NCBI GenBank assembly: GCA_047921155.1
Contig: JBLRWU010000001.1
Location: forward strand, 9,758 to 73,757
Source of the DNA: Desulfurivibrio sp047921155
GTDB lineage: Bacteria; Desulfobacterota; Desulfobulbia; Desulfobulbales; Desulfurivibrionaceae
DNA length: 64,000 bases
Direction: 5' to 3'
Program-made: the position numbers and the translations under genes
The notes under the pieces: model-generated
Database searches by the model: none
What the model was told of the DNA's origin: nothing
Seen by the model: only the letters and a program-made list of their open reading frames with translations
Shown: in pieces, positions 58,833 to 64,000 of the stretch
Numbering within the stretch: the first letter of the stretch is position 1
How the letters are laid out: the number at the start of each line of letters is the position of its first letter

Positions 58833-60305
58833 ATGAATCTTACGTTCAAGTCCGCTGTTTTTACCACCGAACCCCTTAAACTGGCCGAAACCGAAGAGAT
58901 GATTGTCCGCGGCGGCCGCGATAAATTTGCCCTGCTGCCCAAGGCCTTTGCCGGGATCAAGCAGATCGGGGTGATCGGCTGGGGTTCCCAGGGTCCGGCC
59001 CAGGCCCAGAACCTGCGCGACTCCCTGGCGGACACCGGGATCAGGGTCAAGATCGGCCTGCGGGAAGGCAGCGCCTCCATGGCATCGGCCCGAGCGGCGG
59101 GCTTTACCGAAGAGAACGGCACATTAGGCGAGATGCATCAGGTGATCCGGGAATCGGAGATGGTACTCTTTCTGATCTCCGACGCCGCCCAGGCCGAGCA
59201 TTACCAAGAGGTTTTCGACAACATGAAGCCCGGCGCCACCCTGGGTCTCTCCCACGGTTTTCTGCTGGGATACCTGGAGAGTATCGGCAAATATTTTCCC
59301 AAGAACATCAACGTGGTCGGGGTTTGCCCCAAGGGGATGGGACCGTCGGTTCGCCGCCTTTACGAGCAGGGCAAGGAGATCAACGGGGCCGGCATCAACT
59401 GCAGCTTCGCGGTGGAGCAGGATATCGACGGCAAGGCCACCGACCAGGCCCTGGGTTGGGCGGTGGCGGTGGGCGCCCCCTACATCTTCAAGACCACCCT
59501 GGGCAATGAGTTCCGCAGCGACATCTTCGGTGAGCGCGGCATTCTGCTGGGGGCGGTCCACGGGATCGTCGAGATGCTCTACCGCCGTTTCGTGATGGAG
59601 CAGGGAATCGATGAAAAACAGGCCTTTATCGATTCGGTGGAGAATATCACCGGCCCGATCAGCAAGACCATCTCCCACCAGGGGATCATCGCCGTCTACG
59701 AACAGTTGGACGCCGCCGGCCGGGAGATCTTCGAGCGAGCTTACTCCCACAGTTACCAGCCGGCCTTCGATATTCTGCTGGAGATGTATGACGAGGTATC
59801 GAGCTGCAACGAAATTCGCAGCGTGATCATGGCCGGCCGCCGCCACGCCCGTTTCCCCATGGGCAAGATCGACGGCACCCGGATGTGGCAGATCGGGGAG
59901 CAGGTGCGGGCCGAGCGCCAGGGGGCTCCCGCCGTCAACCCGCTGACCGCCGGAGTTTACTGCGCCACCATGATGGCCCAGATCGACCTGCTGATCGAAA
60001 AGGGTCACTGCTTAAGCGAAGTGGCCAACGAATCGGTAATCGAGGCGGTGGATTCGCTGAATCCCTACATGCACCACAAGGGGGTGGCCTATATGGTGGA
60101 CAACTGCTCCACCACCGCCCGCCTGGGTTCGCGCAAATGGGCTCCCCGTTTTGATTACAACCTGGCCCAGCAGGCGATGGTCGATTTCGACGCCGGCAAG
60201 CCCAGCGATGCCGCCCTGATCGCCGCCTTCAAGGGTCACAAGATCCACCAGGCCCTGGCCGCCTGTGCCGGCCTGCGACCCACCGTCGACATCGCCCTGG
60301 TCTAA
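58833..60305 (+). CDS. ilvC: Ketol-acid reductoisomerase (class II, long form)
   Basis: A 490-residue Mg/NADPH enzyme of valine and isoleucine synthesis. The Rossmann loop is IGVIGWGSQGPAQAQNLRDSL; VCPKGMGPSVRRLYEQGKEINGAGI is the family segment. The C-terminal knotted domain is duplicated, giving the long E. coli/plant-type enzyme (491 residues in E. coli) rather than the about 330-residue class I form. ATG 58833 is chosen over 58818 because GGAGGAAG lies just ahead. A palindrome follows the stop. Confidence 0.95.
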   Translation: MNLTFKSAVFTTEPLKLAETEEMIVRGGRDKFALLPKAFAGIKQIGVIGWGSQGPAQAQNLRDSLADTGIRVKIGLREGSASMASARAAGFTEENGTLGEMHQVIRESEMVLFLISDAAQAEHYQEVFDNMKPGATLGLSHGFLLGYLESIGKYFPKNINVVGVCPKGMGPSVRRLYEQGKEINGAGINCSFAVEQDIDGKATDQALGWAVAVGAPYIFKTTLGNEFRSDIFGERGILLGAVHGIVEMLYRRFVMEQGIDEKQAFIDSVENITGPISKTISHQGIIAVYEQLDAAGREIFERAYSHSYQPAFDILLEMYDEVSSCNEIRSVIMAGRRHARFPMGKIDGTRMWQIGEQVRAERQGAPAVNPLTAGVYCATMMAQIDLLIEKGHCLSEVANESVIEAVDSLNPYMHHKGVAYMVDNCSTTARLGSRKWAPRFDYNLAQQAMVDFDAGKPSDAALIAAFKGHKIHQALAACAGLRPTVDIALV

Positions 60306-60370
60306 AACCGACCGGCGGGATCGTATGTTGCGGGCGCTGCCGCCGACAACATGCGATCCCGCCGACGGTT
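60306..60370. repeat. 65-bp palindrome between ilvC and response-regulator gene
   Basis: AACCGACCGGCGGGATCG...TATGTTG (60306-60330) pairs with CAACATGCGATCCCGCCGACGGTT (60347-60370) with two mismatches and a 16-base loop. It lies exactly between the ends of two convergent genes and could act as a bidirectional terminator, although no T tract follows. It does not share the core of copies A-C. Confidence 0.6.
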
Positions 60371-60941
60371 ATGACTCCAGCTCTTTTTTGGCGGCCTCGA
60401 AACAGATCGGACAGTAGGAGTGGCTGGGACGCAACCCCGCTTTGCGGGAGAGGTATTGTTCCATGCTTAGCCAGGGGCCGCTGCCCGGTTCCCGCCCTTC
60501 GTCGTCGCGAATCTTGCGGCAGACCGCGCAGACCGGCAGGATATCCTCGTAAAGCTTGATCCGTTTCTTCAGGGCCCTCCTTTCCAGGCAGATATTCACC
60601 CTTACCTGCAACTCCTCGAACTGGTAGGGCTTGAGGAGGTAATCGTCGGCCCCCAGCCGAATGGCCTCGATGGCCGACGGCAGGGCTCCGTAGCCGGTCA
60701 GGATGATCACTCCGATCTCCGGCTCCGCCTCCCGCAGGCGCCTCAGCAGCTCCAGGCCATCCATCCCCTCCATCAGGAGGTCGGTTATCACCAGATCGAA
60801 AGCCCCGGGGGTGAAGCGCTGCAGGGCCTTGTCCCCGCTGGACGCCGCCTCCACATGGTATCCCGCTTCGGTCAGGTCCAGGGCCAGGCTGGCCCGGATC
60901 AGATCTTCGTCATCAACCAGCATGATTTTCTTTTTTTTCAT
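60369..60941 (-). CDS. Response regulator with C-terminal cysteine-cluster domain
   Basis: A 190-residue protein. The receiver domain (1-120) is intact: acidic DDED, phospho-acceptor Asp in LVITDLLMEGMDG, Thr in LTGYGA and Lys in LLKPYQF. The short C-terminal domain has CAVCRKIRDDEG and about 35 residues later YCPICFEAAKK, so two CxxC pairs with a conserved RDDEG. This domain recurs in signalling proteins of environmental bacteria and looks metal-binding, but its output is not characterised. There is no DNA-binding domain. It overlaps the kinase gene by 4 bases. Confidence 0.88.
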   Translation of the reverse strand: MKKKKIMLVDDEDLIRASLALDLTEAGYHVEAASSGDKALQRFTPGAFDLVITDLLMEGMDGLELLRRLREAEPEIGVIILTGYGALPSAIEAIRLGADDYLLKPYQFEELQVRVNICLERRALKKRIKLYEDILPVCAVCRKIRDDEGREPGSGPWLSMEQYLSRKAGLRPSHSYCPICFEAAKKELES

Positions 60942-62662
60942 TCTTTATCCTTCTCTTCTGCCATCGGCAGCCAAATTGTAAAACAGGCGCCTTGGCCCGG
61001 TTCACTCTCCACTTCGATGCGGCCGCTGTGGCGCTGAATGATGCCGTAGCTCACCGCAAGCCCCAGGCCGGTACATTTAACCGCCGGTTTGGTGGAGAAA
61101 AATGGTTCGTAGATATGAACCAGGTCGGCGGCGGCGATTCCGCTACCGGTGTCGCTGATCCGTACCATCACCTCGCCACCGTCCCGGCCGGTGGTAATGC
61201 TGATTCGCCCCCCTTCCGAACCGATCGCCTCGCGGGCGTTGGTCAGCAGATTGAGAAAAACCTGCTTCAGTTGGTCTGTCACCACTCTCACCCGCGGCAA
61301 GTCGGGGGAAAAATCCCGCTGCACCTCGATCCCGGCGTTCTGCAGATCCTTTTTGCAGAGCAGTAGAATATCCTCCAAAGCGCTGTGCAGGTCCAGCAGG
61401 CTGGTTTTGGCCGAAGTGGGGCGGTTGAAGCTTTGCAGATCGCTGGTCAGTCGAGCCACCCGATCGCATTCCCTTACCGCCATATCCACCAGCTCCTGGT
61501 CGCCGGCAGCCAAAGGCAGACGGCGGCGCAGCCCCTGCAAAACATTACGAATGCCGCAGATAGGGTTGTTGAACTCATGGGCAATGGAGGCGGCCAGCTT
61601 ACCCACCGCACTCAGCTTTTCCGAATGGAGCAGTTGCCGGTAAAGTTTCTCCACCTCCGCCGTCCGTTCCGCCACCCGCCGCTCCAGGTCATCATGGGAG
61701 AGCTGCAGGACCTCTTCGATCCGCTTGCGCCGCTCCACCTCGGCCTGCAACTCGCGGTTGCGCTGGGCCAGTTCCGCGGTCTGGCGGTTGATCTCCTCCT
61801 CCAGCCGCAACTGATAGCGGTCCCGAACCTCTTCCACTCTTTTCCGCTCGGTGATATCCTGCAACACCAACCAGCAGGAAGTGCCGTCTCCCCCGGCCAA
61901 CGGCAAAAGCGAAACCAGGAGCTGGCGTTTTCCCAGGAAAAAGGGGGTCTCCTCGCCCAGGATCAGCGGCGCCGGAGACTCAGGGGGTTCCCCCATCCCT
62001 GACGGCGGGGCAATCAAGGCCTCGGCCAGCAGCGGCAAAGCCTCCCCCCGCAGATAATTGAAAAAATCATTGGAGAGCAGCTTCTCCTCGGGTAGCCCGA
62101 TCATCGCGGCGACGGCCCGGTTGGCAAAGACAATCCGGCGCTCCTTCCGGCTCAACTGCACCACCCCATCATTCATGTTCTGCAAAATGGCGTCGAAGTA
62201 GTGACGAATATTGAGCAGTTCCCGAGTAATATCCCGCCGATAAAGCTGCTCCCGACCCAAAACCCGGTCACTCACCCGACCGGGTTGCTCGACGAACATC
62301 GCCAATACCCTGCGGATATTCTCCTTCAGTTGAGCAAATGGACCCTTGGCAATACAGGCATCCGCTCCAAAACCGCGAAAATCCACATCCACGTCGGCCA
62401 CCACCGCCGAGAGTACCACCAACCGCACCCCGCGCAGGGCCGGAGTGGCGCGAATCACCCGGCAGAGCTTATCCCCGCTGATATTGGGCATGATCAGATC
62501 GACAAAGACCACATCGGGCACAAAGCTATCCAATTCTCGCATGGCCTCCAGGCCATCGGCAGCGCTCTTCACCTCGTAGCCCTCCTCCTCGGCCAGAAAA
62601 TGGCAGAGAAGTTTGACGATCAGCGGGTTGTTATCCACCACCAGCACGCGTTCAATGGCCAT
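60938..62662 (-). CDS. Receiver-PAS hybrid histidine kinase
   Basis: A 574-residue cytoplasmic sensor kinase. An N-terminal receiver domain (acidic VVDNNP, acceptor in VVFVDLIMPNISG, Lys in IAKGPF) is followed by a PAS domain (about 155-275, ILQNMNDGVVQLS, ending DITERKR), a coiled coil, the H-box SIAHEFNNPICGIRNVLQ and an ATPase domain with N-box LLTNAREAI, G1 ISDTGSGI and G2 GLGLAVSYGI. There is no membrane segment. ATG 62662 is preferred to GTG 62668 because GGAGG is well spaced. Its partner is the cysteine-cluster regulator downstream. Confidence 0.92.
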   Translation of the reverse strand: MAIERVLVVDNNPLIVKLLCHFLAEEEGYEVKSAADGLEAMRELDSFVPDVVFVDLIMPNISGDKLCRVIRATPALRGVRLVVLSAVVADVDVDFRGFGADACIAKGPFAQLKENIRRVLAMFVEQPGRVSDRVLGREQLYRRDITRELLNIRHYFDAILQNMNDGVVQLSRKERRIVFANRAVAAMIGLPEEKLLSNDFFNYLRGEALPLLAEALIAPPSGMGEPPESPAPLILGEETPFFLGKRQLLVSLLPLAGGDGTSCWLVLQDITERKRVEEVRDRYQLRLEEEINRQTAELAQRNRELQAEVERRKRIEEVLQLSHDDLERRVAERTAEVEKLYRQLLHSEKLSAVGKLAASIAHEFNNPICGIRNVLQGLRRRLPLAAGDQELVDMAVRECDRVARLTSDLQSFNRPTSAKTSLLDLHSALEDILLLCKKDLQNAGIEVQRDFSPDLPRVRVVTDQLKQVFLNLLTNAREAIGSEGGRISITTGRDGGEVMVRISDTGSGIAAADLVHIYEPFFSTKPAVKCTGLGLAVSYGIIQRHSGRIEVESEPGQGACFTIWLPMAEEKDKE

Positions 62663-62664
62663 AA

Positions 62665-63852
62665 TCACCCCCCTCCCCGCAGGGTCCGCCGCATCTCCGG
62701 CGTCTCACAGCCACAAACCCGGGCTTGGTTGAGAAAATATTCATCGGTCATTCCAGCGATAAAGTCACGGACCACCGCCACGTCACCGGCTCGTTCCCGG
62801 TACTGCGGAGCCAGAATCCGGAGATATTCGGTGAAGATCGGAGCTTGGTGCTGCTCGGAGCTCAAATCCTCAAGGTAGCGCCCAAACATGGTCCGATAAC
62901 AGGCGGCGATCAGGTCAAAGCCCTGTTTTATCAGGGGATTTAGATAGATCGCCTGGTAATTAAACTCCTTGAGCCGCTGCAGGGCATCACCAACCGGAGC
63001 GGAAAAGCCGATTCGGTCCTCCCGAGCCCCATTGGCGATGAGATCGCTGACCAGCCGGTAAACGATGCTGCCATTGCTGCGACCCAGCACCTCGGCACAC
63101 GCCGCCGGGATATCCTCACGAGAGATCAGTTGCAACTCAATGGCATCCTCGATATCCCGGCCGATATAGGCGATGGTGTCGGCCAGCCGCACCACGCAGC
63201 CCTCCAGGGTCATGGGCAACAGCTCCAGGGCGGGATCGGCCAGCTTGGCTGTGAACTCCCGGTCAAAGGCGGCAAAATCCTTGCTCCGCTCGGGTCTGAT
63301 AATGCGGTGATGGATCTCGCCGTCGTGGCACATGATGCCGTCCAGTACCTGCAACGTCAGATTCAGCCCCCGCCCCCCCTTTTCGATCGTTTCCAGAAAG
63401 ACCACACTCTGCAGGTTGTGCTGGAAGGAGGTCAGGCCCTGCTCCCGGCAAAGCTGGTCCAGCACCTTTTCCCCGTCGTGACCGAAGGGGGGGTGCCCCA
63501 GATCATGCCCCAGAGCGATCGCCTCGATCAGATCTTCGTTGAGTCCGAGAAAACGGCCGATGGTCCGGGCCACTTTGGAAACCAACTGCACATGCAAGAC
63601 CCGGTGGGTGATATGGTCGTTGCGGACCATATAAAAAACCTGGGTTTTATCAATATAGCGGGTATAGGCCCGGGAGTGAAGAATCCGGTCGGTATCGACG
63701 GCAAAAGATTGACGATGATCCCCCCGCTCGTCAAGTCGCCGCACGGCGTTCCGGCTGGGAGCGGCCAGGGGGGAGAGGTGCCGGCTTTCCTTTTCGTCCA
63801 AGGCCTTTTTCAGGGCCAGCAGGGCGGGATCGACGGAGAAGGAGGGGTTCAT
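62665..63852 (-). CDS. dgt: dGTP triphosphohydrolase-like HD protein
   Basis: A 395-residue protein of the deoxyguanosine triphosphatase family, which cleaves dNTPs to nucleoside and triphosphate. The N-terminus has SFAVDTDRILHSRAYTRYIDKTQVF and HITHRVLHVQLVSKVARTIGRFLGL. The HD metal site is EAIALGHDLGHPPFGHDGE, with a later Asp in VVRLADTIAYIGRDIEDAI. It is shorter than E. coli Dgt (505) and of the dGTPase-like type 2/3 length. The end touches the kinase gene. Confidence 0.9.
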   Translation of the reverse strand: MNPSFSVDPALLALKKALDEKESRHLSPLAAPSRNAVRRLDERGDHRQSFAVDTDRILHSRAYTRYIDKTQVFYMVRNDHITHRVLHVQLVSKVARTIGRFLGLNEDLIEAIALGHDLGHPPFGHDGEKVLDQLCREQGLTSFQHNLQSVVFLETIEKGGRGLNLTLQVLDGIMCHDGEIHHRIIRPERSKDFAAFDREFTAKLADPALELLPMTLEGCVVRLADTIAYIGRDIEDAIELQLISREDIPAACAEVLGRSNGSIVYRLVSDLIANGAREDRIGFSAPVGDALQRLKEFNYQAIYLNPLIKQGFDLIAACYRTMFGRYLEDLSSEQHQAPIFTEYLRILAPQYRERAGDVAVVRDFIAGMTDEYFLNQARVCGCETPEMRRTLRGGG

Positions 63853-63945
63853 AAATCACCGGTAACTATATTTTTCGGCCAGATTTTTCCCTGACGGTGC
63901 GGAGTATCGAAGTCAATGGTCACCACCAGGGCATGGGTCCAATCA

Positions 63946-63999
63946 TGACCGGTTCAGGCCCGACATGCAAGCCCATTGTCGTGCAGCCTGAACCGGTCA
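63946..63999. repeat. 54-bp palindrome at the window end
   Basis: TGACCGGTTCAGGC (63946-63959) pairs perfectly with GCCTGAACCGGTCA (63986-63999). An inner stem CGACA/TGTCG continues the hairpin. It lies upstream of dgt and may extend past the window. The arm sequence resembles the TAACCGTTCAG end of element B, but the conserved core is absent. Confidence 0.55.
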
Positions 64000-64000
64000 C

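Noticed and set aside
1..64000. CRISPR arrays, prophage or transposase genes
   Set aside because: No spaced direct repeats, integrase, capsid or DDE/HUH transposase sequences were seen; mobile signals are limited to short palindromes and the tRNA-Glu remnant.

Overview
The window is GC-rich, densely packed bacterial chromosome with a Gram-negative gene set: lipid A/Kdo synthesis (lpxC, lpxK, waaA), TatAC, a SecDF fusion, type IV pilus PilT, ZapA/ZapB, and two-component and c-di-GMP signalling. The mixture of Mn-dependent pyrophosphatase, RNase Y behind zapB-zapA and a 6S-like RNA, MtaD-type purine salvage, and a NosL/TlpA/ABC operon suggests a sulfate- or sulfur-cycling member of the former Deltaproteobacteria (Desulfobacterota, perhaps Desulfobulbales). 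This is inferred from gene content only; there is no rRNA here to confirm it. Most of the window is housekeeping sequence. There is no prophage, CRISPR array or transposase gene.

Layout. 1-4.3 kb: a TPR protein cut by the window edge, a pseudokinase-TPR-WD40 fusion and rarA, tightly spaced. 4.4-7.2 kb: a degenerate-receiver GGDEF-EAL protein and an HDOD protein. 7.3-10.3 kb: ppaC, a cold-shock gene with a structured leader, and a class II aldolase. 10.4-13.5 kb: tatA and a znuABC operon separated by a mobile-looking palindrome. 13.5-19.1 kb (minus strand): rsfS-gpmI-thrC-PNP-mtaD. 19.2-24.6 kb (plus): secDF, a YkgJ-type cysteine protein, purQ, tatC and ftsB, behind a near-consensus promoter. 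24.6-32.2 kb (minus): glmU-like, zapB, zapA, 6S-like RNA, rny, tyrS, a Tat/lipoprotein M48 protease, sixA, and an unlisted 59-residue four-cysteine protein.

32.3-36.6 kb (minus): a six-gene operon TlpA-NosL-small anchored protein-FtsX permease-ABC ATPase-polytopic CPFC protein, with no nosZ in the window. This is my strongest candidate for an undescribed system. 36.7-39.2 kb: tRNA-Glu with a broken response-regulator fragment directly behind it, an FMN reductase and malQ. 39.4-46.8 kb: an RpoD-like sigma factor coupled to comEC, then pilT, a PHP phosphoesterase and an NtrC-type regulator. 46.8-57.3 kb: DUF948 and YtxH proteins, nadK, proC, lpxC, lpxK, waaA, rsmE, murJ, a MogA/MoaB protein and purM. 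57.6-64 kb: a double zinc-ribbon protein, tRNA-His, a small membrane protein, ilvC, a two-component pair and a dGTPase-like HD protein.

Three intergenic palindromes (10.27, 10.81 and 31.0 kb) share a conserved core. One is flanked by a 9-bp direct repeat, as expected of a non-autonomous mobile element. Two simpler palindromes lie at 60.3 and 63.95 kb.
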